Origin: Tricholomella constricta
Lineage: Eukaryota; Basidiomycota; Agaricomycetes; Agaricales; Lyophyllaceae
NCBI GenBank assembly: GCA_013368375.1
Contig: JAACJP010000001.1
Coordinates: forward strand, 620,001 to 684,000
Length of the DNA: 64,000 nt
Direction: 5' to 3'
The notes under the pieces are model-generated. The model had not been told where the DNA came from. It was given only the letters and a program-made list of their open reading frames with translations, and did not search any database. The position numbers and the translations under genes were made by a program. Below are positions 1 through 11,504 of this stretch, piece after piece. The stretch's first letter is position 1; every line of letters starts with the position of its first letter.

Positions 1-3000
1 TCATTGTCTCTGCCACATATACCGACTGCTGCATTTGCGTCACCAGATGGTGCTTGCCTCCTCCTCCTATATCCAACAGAGTCACCTGTATTACGAGCCT
101 ATCACTGGGCGACATTCGGATCAACCAGTGGCATTCCTCTGGATATATCGCTACTCAACGGACGGGATATGGTGCTTACGTCGATGGCCAACCGAAATTC
201 TGTCCACCTTCTAGAACTGGATCCCGTGTCCAATTGTTGCCAATCCATCGCACTGGACATCACGAAAAAGGCTACAGAATTTATGTTCAAGGAGAAGGGT
301 TCTAGGAACCATTCTTCCAGCAGAACGGCTGGATCAGTGTGCAACTGCCTGATCGACTCTCATGCAGAGGTCTGGACACGCTTCCCCGTCGTCCCGGCAG
401 TTCAACGACAAACAATAACTTCCGCAAATCGTTGCCGGAAAAGCATTATATTTGTCACGGAAACATCCCGCCATCGTTACGAGACTTACTTTGCAGAATT
501 AATCCGATCGTTTGAACAGCGGTCAAGGAAACCAACTGGCGACGAACTCAAAAACATCGCCATCGAGGCAATTTCTTTTCGTGACTTACTTCTATGGCTC
601 TCAAAGGAGTCTTGGAATCCTTCACAAATTCGTGCTGGCGAGTGGCTCGTCGACCTGTTGTGCCTGATACCGATTCACATTGCGATAACCCGCGAAAATC
701 GTTTCATTCCGCTAAAAGACGGCGTGACTTCGGCCGCGCTGGAAAAGACATTGCTCGGAGCAGAAGTTGGGCGTATCGTGGACAGTCTCTCTATGGGGTG
801 GTATGAATCAATCTTCCAATCATACATGACGGACAAGGTGTGTGTAATCCAGGTGATCCATCTGAGTTGTGAAGTTTAACTTCTTCTCTTGAATAGCCAG
901 TCAAGGTTGTATCATCCATGGGTTCGTAATCCCGGAATTCAATTCCTTTGAAGGTGCCTGATCTTTATGTGTGAATAGGTGAACAATCAGTCGGAAAAAG
1001 CTTCTCTCTCAACCACCTTGTTGATACCTCCTTTGCTGGAAGCGCTATGAGAACAACAGGTACTTAACAGGCCTTCTAATTACGCCCCTCATTCCTGATC
1101 ATTTTTTTTCAGAGGGAGTTTGGATGTCAGTAACACCCACTCATGATACCATGGTGGTAGCCCTCGACTTCGAAGGTACTGAGTCTGTTACGTGTTGCAG
1201 TTTTTTCATTTTGTTCACGGCTTCACTTTGTGGCAGGGGTGCACAGTATTGAACGTTCCGCTCAAGAAGACACTCTTCTTGTTCTTTTCAATACGGCGAT
1301 TTCCAACTTGGTATGCTGTCCTGTCGATTTCGCCTCTGTCAACTCTACTTATATATTTGGCAACCGAAGGTCCTATTCCGCAATAATTTTGCTCTTTCGC
1401 GTGATATAACGGGCCTTTTCCAATCGTTTCAGTCTTCTTCGACAGTCCTTGATCCTTCCGCGAATCCTTCCCTCTTCAGATCTACGTTAGCTATCATCAT
1501 CAAGGTTCGGGATTCACTTCGTTTTTTGAAAAGAAATGACCGAATATTTAGGACGTCGTGGACTCCGATAAATCTGAAATCGTTCGAGAGTGAGCAACCA
1601 TTTCTTGAGCAGCAGGACATAACTCATCAGGGATTTGTAGGTTCTCTCTCAAATTTCAGGTCGAGCTACATACGCTGTTGTCCAAGCGCCACAAAGCTGA
1701 TGGTCATACAGAAAATTGTCCAAGAAGAGCAGGATGCAAATTTTATATCTCGACTCCATGCTGGGCGTCTGAACATTATTCCGTGGCCAGTGATAGAATC
1801 TAAGCAATTCTACACACTCTTCCCTGCCCTCAAGAGACAGCTGGATAGACAAGAAATCACCCATCACACGGCCGGCGAATTTCTACACACTTTGAAGACA
1901 CTGATGGCCAAAATCAAGGTTACTTTGCTTTCTGCTAAGCCTTCTTCCAATTCATCTGAATCCCCGTCACTTAGGCAAATGACTGGGGCGCATTATCGCG
2001 TATATTATATGTTCTCCTTCTGAAATTTCATTGCTGAGTTCACTGTTACAGAAACCTTGGCTGCCCATCGCGCCCACAGGTTGCACAATATGCTTCCGAA
2101 TGCCCTTATTTTCGGGTTTTCTGAAGTTGACCCAGATTACGAACCATTAAAGGTATATTTTCAGTCCGTCCAGGATGCCAACCACCGTTGACCTTTTCGC
2201 TCAAGAATCTGGACACCGACGCCACCATTGAGAAAGCTGACACATTCTCCCGATTTGTCTATATTGGCACCGCGGACCAGCGAGATTCGGCACTAGCACT
2301 GCTGTGCAACTCCTGGGGCAACTACGGTTCCCGTTTTCATTCAACAGAATCCGACTGGATTGAACAGCTCTCCTTTCACCTCTACCATCTAGTCGACATG
2401 AGGATCGAGCATGTTCAAGAGTGGATCTCGTCAAACCTTTCCCGCTTCAAGACCGAAAATGCTAGCATCGATGAATTGAGGAGAGCGGTAGAGACCGCAA
2501 TCGTGGGCATGAGGGCAAATATCGAACTCTGCAAAGCTAAATGCTCTTCCTGTCATCTCTCTTGCTTGTTGAGTCGTCGTCACGATTCAATGCAACCTCA
2601 CGATTGTCAGACGTCCCATCGGTGCCCTCATGAATGTGAATTTCAAGACGAACATTCGTCAGAAGAAGTCAAAGTGTGTGGTTATAGGTGTGTTTATCAG
2701 AAACTATCCGAAAAAACTACTGATTCTCGGATTTTTCATAGTGCTGGTCACCCAGGACAGCATATGTGAGTGTTTGAACCATATCAACTTGAAGGACCCT
2801 GATATTATTGACGCTTCTATACCAGCTGCGTTGTGGACTCGCATCTATGCGGAGAGGCCTGTATGCTCAGCGACAAACAAGGGTGCCTCGGAGAATGTAC
2901 AGAGGTATGATTCTCTTCAATATTTGTTCAGCAATCCACTTATGTTTACCAAGGTCGCTGGTCATCCAGGCGATGTTCACATTTGTGCTGCTCGCGTACA

Positions 3001-5648
3001 TGCGTGCGGCGAGGTTTGTTATGCTTCTCATCTTAATTTACGTGTCTGAGCACCAGCCGTAGCCCTGCGCCCTTGCTGTCAGGTTAAATGGGACGTCATT
3101 TACCTGTTCTGGAACCTGCAATAAACCAAGGTTCGCCCAGCCCCTCGAAATGTCGTTACATGTGACTAACTCGCGGAAAGTGACGAAGTTCATGGCCACC
3201 ATACCTGTGACGACCGAATGTGTCCCTTCGAATGTCAACTTTGCAAACGTCTATGTTCAAATACCAACCATCTGCATGGCCTTGAACCCGACGTCGTCCA
3301 CCTATGCGGGTATGTCCCAGTCTTCTCTGGTTGTAGCGCGGAAACTAATTGGATGGTTGTATGCAAGCCAATCTCATCCTTGTTCTTCCCTGTGTCAAGC
3401 GGAGGGTATTTGCGAGATTGAAACTGCGCCTCAGTCGGTCGAAGCGACATTCACAGGCCGACATGAAACTTTTCAATATACGAAGGTAAGGACTCAAAAA
3501 GAAGTGATCCTCGATTTTATCTTATCCTCGGCTCGAAATTATAGTATTCACAAGGTGCGCCGCGCATGTTATGCGATAAAAATCTTCTAACTCGCGGTCT
3601 CCTAGTGGCGAAACGGCTTCGGTGTGTTATCCCTGTCCCGGGAGGCTTACAGAGTCATGCAGGTGGACATATACATAGCACGGAGGCGTCACCGTTCCAT
3701 TTTTGTGAAACACGGTGTGTCATTCCAATTGTTTTCAATTATCAGATATCCTTAAATTTGCCTTCCTAGCTGCGAGAGCTGTGGATACTTTTGCACTCTT
3801 CCACGCGGTATGTGGAGTCCCTGTCTTCATTTTTTCCTTGTCTTATACTTTGTCGACAGGGCATTCGCAGCAAGAGCACGAGACAAGCCATGGCTCTATG
3901 TCGAAGACACGTTGGGCAGTTGATGGTCCGGACGGTACAATTTTGGAGCTTAATGGACGAAAGTTCTCTTCTAACGATGACGGCGCGCCAATGATGTGCA
4001 ATCTTGTATGCCATGACCTGGGTCGCCATGCGCACCTAGCGTTTTGCAGGGCAGACCCAGGCGATGCCTGTGGTGGCCAAGAACTGCAGCACATATCAAC
4101 CCGCCTTTTGCCTCATCCAGACCGTCCTAAAGACTGGATAACTCATAGCCTATATTGGAAACGCTCAGGTGTTTAAATCATCATCCAATCTCCGGATAAA
4201 GTCACTCAACCGTTGTATCAGGTTTCAGAGGCAAGCTGGCTTTCTCCTTGATTTCTTGTTTCATTACAAAGTCCAACAGATCCATACACCCGTGATGACC
4301 AAACCAATTTTGCCAAGTGGTGAGCTTGTTTTTTTTGTTGTCATCAGACTTCTTGTTAATAAGAGATTATAGCGATGCGATGTGCGGCGGTAAGCATCCT
4401 GTGGATCGCTCTTGAGCATAGTACAAGCCTTCCACTGCAGGCCCCGAGCATGCAGGAACGGCTACTAACCCTGCTCAGCCATCATACTGCACCTTACCCA
4501 TATTTCATCCTCCGCACACTGCCTCCGGAGCGATAGGCTTGGGGTAAGATCCTAGTCCTACACCATGGTGTAACGATCTCACTCCAGCCAAATCAGTTAT
4601 GTTTCCAATGACGGTCACTTGTTCCCTTGCAAAAACCCAGCTGTAATGCAACAGGCATTCCATGTGTAGGTTCTTTATATCTTTCCTTGGTGTATAAGTT
4701 TCTTCATAGTCCTCCAGGATCTTCGTCATCGACAGGTGAATTGAATCCCTAGCAGAAATGGATTCATTGATGTCTCACATCTGCGGCAGATCCGGCTCAA
4801 TGAGTTCAACTGATAGGCGCCCATTACCTGGAACGCCTGCTACTGCTTTGATCTGCCAAAGGTCCAACGACAGGCTCGGCGCCGTTTACTCTTCGCTCTA
4901 TGCCTTTTGGTTGTCTCGCCAAGCTGCCCTTGACGCTTCCCGCTCGAATTCAGCGGCGGCGGCTCGGAGGGACGCATACAGCGTCGTTCTGTTCGATAAT
5001 TACATAAACAGATGTATCGAGAATGACTTTACAAGCTCTCCCGACCAACTTTTGGCGGCGCTCCTTCCTCATCAAGCCAGAGGGGGGACGGACTATACAT
5101 CCGCACTTCTGGCAGCGGAGCAGGTGATGCGGAACAACTGGAGCACTGAAAGGTTATCATATTTACTACTCAGCATTGCATGATACCGAGTTATACGGGT
5201 TTTACAGGGCTCCTGTGGTCATATTTTTGTCAGACGGAGAATGCGGCGTCTCTGACGCCACAATCCGCACCGTTTGTCGCGCAGCCATTGCTCTCGGGTC
5301 AGTCATTCTGTCGTGCCGTTTGTCTTGCTACGATTCATGTTGCTTCTCCTTTCAGCAAAGCACTCTCCCTCCATTCTGTGGCATTTGGACCTGGTACTAG
5401 TACGCTGCGTCGGATGGCTCAAATTGCCCTTGAAGTTCAGAACAGCGCCCCCCCTGACCCTCTCCTCCCAGCCGCTGCCACGATCGACTCCTCCTTCGCC
5501 GAGGCCCTTGACACGGTCTGTCCTCTACGTGCTCAGGCAGCATATTCTAGATTCTAACATATATTACAATGGTCAGGTCCGATTGGCAGAGACCTTCCTG
5601 GGAATTGCAGAGTCGCTGCGAAAGCCCCGTGGTTCTTTGATGTTTTGA
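1..5648 (+). CDS. Large GTPase / Cys-rich / VWA-domain protein (5' end outside window)
   Basis: This is a multi-exon gene whose N-terminus lies before the window. The first exon is open from the left edge to about 837. Splicing then gives a P-loop, GEQSVGKS, at about 925-1000, followed by a G3-like ALDFEG near 1160, as in large dynamin/GBP/VLIG-type GTPases. The middle (about 2.5-3.6 kb) encodes repeated Cys/His modules of the form GHPGxHxC-x5-HxCGExC, probably metal binding. The C-terminus (about 4.7-5.65 kb) is a VWA domain. Its MIDAS DRSGSMS is completed across an intron near 4735-4790, and TDYTSAL and FLSDGECG follow. The stop is at 5646-5648. Binding and hydrolysis of GTP plus a VWA adhesion or scaffold role are inferred from the domains. 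The cellular function is unknown. The reading frame looks intact through all joins that I followed. Confidence 0.8.
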
Positions 5649-5819
5649 ATGGGCAGATATGCGTATATTCAATGACCACGACAAGGATGAGATGGGCGAG
5701 ATCTGATTTTCTTGATGAAAACTTATGCGTGTAGTGAGAGATTCTGAATCTATGAGTTTTGGTGCAACGATTGGACAGAGTCAATTCAAGATTCAGATAC
5801 ATATTTATATCCTTTATGT

Positions 5820-6395
5820 TTAAGGCTTCTTATCCGAGTGTCCCAGCGATTTCCCGGGATCTAGCTGGTCACGTAGCCGTTGTTTCTGGAGATACCATAT
5901 GTCAGGGTCCGACCTGGGGCTCGGATATCAGCGGGTAGACGCACCAGAACCTTCAGCTCCGGAAACCCACCCTCCAACTTTCGATCCCACAGTAGATGCG
6001 GGGGTTGGGAGTCGACGGAGAGCCAAACACGGAAGCGACCAGCAGTTTCCTCAGAATTATGAGGAATCAAAGTCACACATCCCAGGACTGGTGGCGGGAA
6101 CGTCAAGAGCAATTCAGTTTGTGTCCAGCTTGCGCGATGGAGCCTGATAGATAGGATTTAATAAGTCGCCTTATAGAAAGTGCCAAAGGCTCACCAGCGA
6201 CACTGAATACATCGCCTATCGTCAGAACAAGGTCACTAAATTGGACAAGCTGCGCACTCTGTCGCAGAACTCGATCGTCACGGTTGGAATCGACAGCTTT
6301 TCTGGGAATATGAAAGTAGATACGTCAACTGACGTGGAATGCGGCGTAGACGAGGTTTCTTGGGCTGGCTGTTGGGTAGATTTGTCCGTCGACAT
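5820..6395 (-). CDS. Rdx family (selenoprotein W-like) thioredoxin-fold protein
   Basis: The spliced product is about 135 aa. It starts at MSTDKSTQQP and contains TVTIEFCDRCRWLHRASW, then a core with PHNSEETAGRFRVW, LLWDRKLEGGFPELKVLKQR and the C-terminus PGKSLGHSDKKP. This is the fungal Rdx/SelW pattern, with CxxC (CDRC) in place of the animal CxxU. The second cysteine comes from an 8-nt microexon at 6195-6202, between introns of 55 and 51 nt. A third intron precedes KQRLRDQ. The in-frame ATG at 6563 would add an unlikely Arg-rich extension, so I prefer 6395. The gene is divergent from TRIP13, with 119 bp between starts. A role in thiol redox reactions is inferred from the family. Confidence 0.88.
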
Positions 6396-6514
6396 AATGG
6401 TCACAGTCGTGAGCCGATCTGAGCATGTGACCACCAATTTTACTTGATTTGTGGACGCGTTGTTTGGCTTTAGTCTAGTACGCGTCTTTCTTCTGCACCA
6501 CCATCCCCTCTTGA
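6396..6514. promoter_or_regulatory. Shared divergent promoter, Rdx / TRIP13
   Basis: Only 119 bp separate the two start codons, so the genes must share upstream control sequence. I see no clear TATA box. Pyrimidine-rich stretches lie just before the TRIP13 ATG. Confidence 0.5.
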
Positions 6515-8403
6515 ATGACCGTCGTCGACGTTGCCATGGAAGGCTCTCAGGAAGGTGAATCATCTACGAAGAACCGTATGCCCGCTCCAGTATGGACTGT
6601 ACACAGTAAGCTGGTCACCACCCTTTATCCCCCTACTCGGGAAGATAATCGATCTATGTAGTTGAAGTACGTTTGCGACCAAGAGCTGCCGCGCGGTTTG
6701 AAACCATTAGAAATCTGGTACAAACATATGTCAGCTCATTTGATCGCATTGGCCTCCCTTCGACTCTCGATGGTTGGCAAGATGTCCCAGAACTCGCCTC
6801 ATCGGTGGAGAGGATTGTCGCATCGGAGTCAGCATGCCCCTCACATACTCTTGCGTTGGAGGAAATTGCACTACAGATACACGTTTATCAGCCATCAGAC
6901 TCTGATTCGTTCGAAGAGTTTTCGAACAGCGCTGGGGTGAGGGACGATGACGACAATACAATGGCCGCTAGCGTTTGCGAATTGCCCAACAGAAGTTGGG
7001 AGGGACTTTGGGACTCGCTAATATATGCGGACGATATCAAGCTGAAGCTACTGGACTACATTCATGCGACTCTAGTGTTGAGTGATGCCAACGTTGATTG
7101 TGAATATCTTTCTCTGTTGATACAACCATGCGTGCTCATTGGTGAACTTATAGTTAACCTTGTTTCTTGGAACCGCGTGGTCCTGCTTCATGGACCTCCA
7201 GGCACCGGAAAAACCTCCTTATGTCGTGCATTGGCACAAAAGCTGTCCATACGTCTCTCCCACCGGTAAGCACTCATTTACTGTGTGATACTGGTCTATA
7301 GGCCATGATGGAACCTTATCTACAAAGGTACATCCATGCTCGATTACTGGAGATCAACTCCCATTCTCTTTTTTCAAAATGGTTTTCCGAGTCTGGGAAG
7401 CTCGTGCAACGTCTCTTTACTAGCATAACAGATCTGGCAGACGAAGAGGACGCGTTCCTCGTGGTCTTGATTGGTACACACCACACTCTGTCCGTGACAT
7501 ATTCGCTGATGCTTTTGCTCAGACGAGGTTGAATCTCTGACGGCCGCCAGAGCAGGCGCAATGGCCGGAACAGAGCCATCGGACGGTCTACGAGTACGTC
7601 CAGCGTCATCCTTTGATTCCATGCGATAGGTTTACCATCCATTAATCAGGTTGTAAATGCACTTCTAACCCAGCTAGACAAACTCAAACACCGGAAGAAC
7701 GTGTTAATCATGTCAACTAGCAACCTTGTCAAAGCCATCGGTGGAGTTTCACGCGTTAACATCAGAAGTTAGGCAGCGCTCACATTAGCAAAACCACAGA
7801 CAGCGCGTTCGTCGACCGCGCAGATATCGTGCAATATGTGGACCTCCCGTCCCGCGGAGCCATCTACGAGATTCTCCGTACATGTCTATGTGAGATCATG
7901 GGCAAGGGAATTGTTGCATCTGTCGTACGTCAAGTTACCAAGCCGAACAGGACTGTTAAAACTTCGCAATCCCCTTTAGAACGTTCCGACCCTTAAACAA
8001 GCCCAGGTTTACGAAGCAACGTCGAAGACAGCTTCTTCAGTGGTTGTATCATCGATCAATGACTCGCATTTAAAAACGAAAACTGTCGCATTGAGACTCC
8101 TTGCACTTGCAGCTCAATGTAGGGTGCGTACTTGTTTCTATTTTACGCTCGCATCTCGTGCACTGAAGTAAACTGCTTCAGAGCCAAGGTCTATCTGGAC
8201 GCGCTCTTCGCCGCCTTCCCGTCCTCGCCCTCGCACGCTACATCGGCATTGGGAACGTGCTCAGCCTCGGCGCGAGCGCCTCTCCCAGCTCGAATGGACA
8301 ACCCGGCCACAGTTCGTCTGGAGGTGCTCACGTGGACGTATGGTTGGACGGCATGGAAAAAGTTGTCAGGGAACAGACGAAGGAACTTGAGAGATTGAAC
8401 TAA
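6515..8403 (+). CDS. PCH2: Pachytene checkpoint protein 2 / TRIP13 AAA+ ATPase
   Basis: This AAA+ HORMA-domain remodeller controls meiotic crossover and checkpoint signalling and recycles HORMA proteins such as Mad2. The spliced product starts MTVVDVAMEG. It contains the TRIP13 linker SWEGLWDSLIYADDIKLKLL, then FNLVSWNRVVLLHGPPGTGK (Walker A), LLEINSHSLFSKWFSESGKL, and Walker B split by an intron as FLVVLI/DEVESL. NALLTQLDKLKHRKNVLIMS, a DSAFVDRADI arginine-finger region and a C-terminal GLSGRALRRLPVLALARYIG-type sequence complete the domain. The protein ends VVREQTKELERLN. At least seven introns of about 50 nt are present. It faces the PPR gene tail to tail. Confidence 0.92.
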
Positions 8404-8888
8404 AAGACTCCAGTCTTCATTGCTGTGTCTTGTTCAACCCGCCTTCTTCGATACCGTCTCTCCAATTGGTATCTGCCTCGGAACTTACCCCTGTACTCAA
8501 TATACATGAGTGTAACGCATAATGTTGTACCACCGTGAAGTGACGCTCCCGCGCAGTGTAAATTAGTTGTTGATGCTACTTGATATGAACTCGTAGGTGA
8601 CACTTGAAGGCTACAAAGCAGACCACCGCTGCTCACCCACCACACTGCGTACGCAAGTCCAGTACTCCCACTCTTAACTACATCCTCTGTCGTGGCGTGA
8701 CCCAAGGAGGCATCGCCGTGACGATGGCAGACACGCCGTTTGCGGTAAAGTGCGGCCGCTGCGTAGCGCTTGGCGGCCTTGCCACAGGAGGAGGAGGAAT
8801 CTGAGACGGAACCTGAGTAAGAAAATGAAGAATTATACTATGAGCGGATGGGCTTACATTATCCCGACCCGTTCCATACCAGCGCAGC
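8404..8888. other. Convergent intergenic region between PCH2 and PPR gene
   Basis: This stretch of 485 nt has no convincing independent gene. The minus strand directly after the PPR stop begins with a good splice donor (GTAAGC), and an acceptor CTTACTCAG lies about 80 nt further on. An alternative 3' exon of the PPR gene is therefore possible here. Confidence 0.4.
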
Positions 8889-10958
8889 TTACCGACGCTG
8901 AAGCGTAGATGTAAAGTGTTTGGGGACGTTCTGAGGCGACGAGTCAGATTGAACCGCCTCTTTCACCTGCTCCCGCATACTAAGCTGATTGCTATCGAAA
9001 AAAGTCGAGAACGGACGGTCGGGGGAGAAAGCCGCGTCAGCGCGCATCACGGGAGCGCGATTGTGTGCGTCAACAGGCTTTCGCGGCTTGAACCCTACGA
9101 CTCTCTGCCACTCTTCCTTGGTGACTTTCCTCCGCCTGCCTTCGATGGACATGTAGACGTCCTTGCCAGCCCACACGCGGCGACCCAGACGCTCTTTAAG
9201 GCGCTGTGTGTTTCGGCCGAGCACGGCCTGTAGGCGCTCGTAGAATATCTCGATCTCCTGAATGTCACGTTCCAGCACGCGAAGGTGCAGGTCCAGGTTG
9301 AAGAGCTTGACGGGTGGTGGAGAAGGGAGTGAGGGGTTTTCGATGTCAACGTCAAAGACTGAGCTGCTGTGCGGTCTCGGAAGACGGCTTCGCTGGAGCA
9401 ACGACGGGAACTGTTTGTCTGGTCGAAGGGACGAGGGGAGGAAAGCGGAATTGGCGGTAGCTCTTGGATGCTTGGCGAGATGCGCTGCTTGTCGCTCCCG
9501 CTTCTTCTCCACATTCTCTTTGAATTGGCTGAAAAAATGGAGGCTGCCCTTCTTCCGCTTCAGTATCGAAGGAATTTTCGTTGACAACCAGCGCATCAGC
9601 CCGATGTTCTTGTCCCGATTACTTTCCCCGAAAACCGGTAAAAGGGTGCCGCGGTTAATCGCGAAATGAGGGGCGAAGACGCGTCGGAGAGGGTAATTGT
9701 AGACATTGTACCGCAGGATCGAATCTGTAGAACGGTCTAACCGCATGGCCTCGAGGAGATAATGCCGTGCCAGTGTTGCGTGTCCGGCCTTGCATAGATG
9801 CCTCAGAAGCATATTGTAAGTCGTGGTATTGGGGGATACATGTGGTGATACGAAAACCTGTGCCTTGGGGGCATCTGCGACACCAAAGTCATCGTCGTCG
9901 TCAAATGAGGAGAACAGATGTTCATTGGCTCGGGGTAAGGGCTGTGTGAGTACTTCGAAGGCTTGCACGAGCTTCGAAACATTGCCGAACCGCCCAAGGA
10001 CATCAATGGTCGTGTTGAGCGCTGCTGTGGAGAAAGGCTGGGGTGCCGATAGACCAGGAACAGTCGATTCCTCCATACCAAGGGCGGCCTTGATCGTTGG
10101 TGCACCTGCGTACTCCAGTGGCGGCCGGTCGGGATTTGATAGATCTATGCCATACCCCCATTTCATGAGGTTCTCGAAGGTTTCCATATCCGCTGTTTCC
10201 TTTAATATTCGGATGGTCAAATCGAGATTAGCGGATGTAAAAGGAATGTGAAGCTTCTGCATGTCGGCAACGAGGTCTGCCATCATGCGACGCGTTTGCA
10301 TGGTCCTTTGGGACTCAAGGTCTTCCGGTACGGGAAGAGTTAAACGATGGGCTATAGCCTGCAAGCATAGGCCAAACGTTTTCGTCCTCGGAGTTATACC
10401 CAGGCGTGTCAGCTCCTTGTAAACATGCATGGCGCCAACATGGTGCCCAACCGCGGCAAATTGCTCCAGGATAAAATGATAATCGTCCAATTCAGGTTTC
10501 TTATCAATCGCACGAATGTTACGGATGACGGTCTGAAATCGGCCCTCGTGGACATGGGGGTTTGACGGGTTGTTCCCCGCTAACAAACGTCTGGCGGCGG
10601 AGACACGAAGTTCGGCGCTTGGAGGAGTACACTGTCTGAGGACAGACTGGTGGAGTTCCAATGGCAGGTTTTCATATCCCATTACATTGAGAAGGTCGGT
10701 GTAATGCGACCAGACGCGAGACGGACTCCCCCCCCGGATCAAGGAATCTTTCAGTTCAAGAAATTTTCTGTGACGAAGATAGACCTGTGGGGAAGACGAG
10801 GAAGGTTCCGGGGTTGGTGTGGGATCGGGAATGTCGGGAGTGAGTGTGAGGGTAGAGGATAGTCGCGTGTATGCTCCAAGGAGTCGTTGGGAAGATGTGC
10901 GAGTGACGGAGTGGAGAACAGGAGCGAGAACATGATATGGAAGAGAGCAAACGGGCAT
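8889..10958 (-). CDS. Pentatricopeptide-repeat-like mitochondrial protein
   Basis: This is a single open frame of 689 codons. The N-terminus (MPVCSLPYHVLAPVL, then a Ser/Thr/Arg-rich stretch) resembles a mitochondrial presequence. Helical-hairpin PPR-like units are visible, for example VYKELTRLGITPRTKTFGLC near residue 185 and TTYNMLLRHLCKAGHATLAR near residue 385. The C-terminal third is basic and contains a predicted coiled segment. PPR proteins bind organellar RNA and act in its stability or translation; which transcript this one binds cannot be told. The TAA stop sits inside a GTAAGC donor, so the C-terminus may be spliced further. Confidence 0.72.
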   Translation of the reverse strand: MPVCSLPYHVLAPVLHSVTRTSSQRLLGAYTRLSSTLTLTPDIPDPTPTPEPSSSSPQVYLRHRKFLELKDSLIRGGSPSRVWSHYTDLLNVMGYENLPLELHQSVLRQCTPPSAELRVSAARRLLAGNNPSNPHVHEGRFQTVIRNIRAIDKKPELDDYHFILEQFAAVGHHVGAMHVYKELTRLGITPRTKTFGLCLQAIAHRLTLPVPEDLESQRTMQTRRMMADLVADMQKLHIPFTSANLDLTIRILKETADMETFENLMKWGYGIDLSNPDRPPLEYAGAPTIKAALGMEESTVPGLSAPQPFSTAALNTTIDVLGRFGNVSKLVQAFEVLTQPLPRANEHLFSSFDDDDDFGVADAPKAQVFVSPHVSPNTTTYNMLLRHLCKAGHATLARHYLLEAMRLDRSTDSILRYNVYNYPLRRVFAPHFAINRGTLLPVFGESNRDKNIGLMRWLSTKIPSILKRKKGSLHFFSQFKENVEKKRERQAAHLAKHPRATANSAFLPSSLRPDKQFPSLLQRSRLPRPHSSSVFDVDIENPSLPSPPPVKLFNLDLHLRVLERDIQEIEIFYERLQAVLGRNTQRLKERLGRRVWAGKDVYMSIEGRRRKVTKEEWQRVVGFKPRKPVDAHNRAPVMRADAAFSPDRPFSTFFDSNQLSMREQVKEAVQSDSSPQNVPKHFTSTLQRR

Positions 10959-11269
10959 TTAAATACGATCCTTGGGGCAAGCCCCGTCCGTTCGTCGAGC
11001 AGCAAAAGCGTATCCAACTCACTGGCAGTGGCAAAAATTATTCCCACATAAACCAGTTTGCATTCAAGGCCGACGCCAAACAACGCGATCGCCCGATATA
11101 GCACCTCTCCTCATCCTCACCCAAATATCTCAGATGTCAGCTCAACAACCATGAAATCCACTCGAGGGAATTCCATCCCGTACGCGCGCTCTGGTGTCTG
11201 TCACCGAATCCTCTCATCACGTTTGTTTGTCTCGACAAAAATGATGGATGGTCCGTGCGCAAGCAGCAG
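10959..11269. other. Upstream region of PPR gene and of the U1-like RNA
   Basis: The 311 nt contain no supported gene. The 3' end leads into a TATA element at 11270. Confidence 0.4.
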
Positions 11270-11277
11270 TATATAAA
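11270..11277 (+). promoter_or_regulatory. TATA box of snRNA-like gene
   Basis: TATATAAA lies 33 bp upstream of the proposed RNA 5' end at 11303, the usual spacing for a TATA-driven Pol II snRNA gene. Confidence 0.6.
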
Positions 11278-11302
11278 CCGGCGCTTGTCATCATAACACC
11301 TC

Positions 11303-11480
11303 ATACTTACCTTGATGGCACAAGCCCCTTCACCTACCCGGGTTTGTGGGCCGTGGAGACTCCCCATAGCACGGCGACCCTGTCCATACAGGGAGTGTTT
11401 GCGGCTTGTATGGGCTTCGGCTCATGCACCGTCTCAATATTTTCCTGTCCTGCTTTGGCCACTCTGGCTGGGCAGGCGCT
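11303..11480 (+). ncRNA. Candidate U1-like spliceosomal snRNA
   Basis: The proposed 5' end reads ATACTTACCT, an exact 10-nt complement of the 5' splice-site consensus as in U1, and lies 33 bp after a TATA box. A run of hairpins follows: 11319-11348 (9 bp), 11350-11375 (GCCGTG/CACGGC), 11378-11393 (CCCTGT/ACAGGG) and 11408-11427 (8 bp closed by a UUCG tetraloop). A single-stranded Sm-like AATATTTT (11436-11443) comes next, then a 3' terminal hairpin (11449-11476) and a T-run. This order matches U1: free 5' end, stem-loops, Sm site, final stem-loop. Against it, I do not find the U1-70K loop GAUCAYGAAG in the first hairpin. The call is therefore a U1-like or divergent Sm-class RNA. The SmG gene is the next gene downstream. 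Confidence 0.6.
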
Positions 11481-11504
11481 TTTTTTTTTCGCTCTTCCGC
11501 TGCG

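Noticed and set aside
5820..6395. Possible selenocysteine (UGA) in the SelW-like gene
   Set aside because: The redox motif reads CDRC with two normal Cys codons. Most fungi lack selenocysteine insertion and no SECIS-like element was sought successfully.
9262..9669. Plus-strand frame of 135 codons
   Set aside because: It is antisense to the PPR gene and has no supporting motif.
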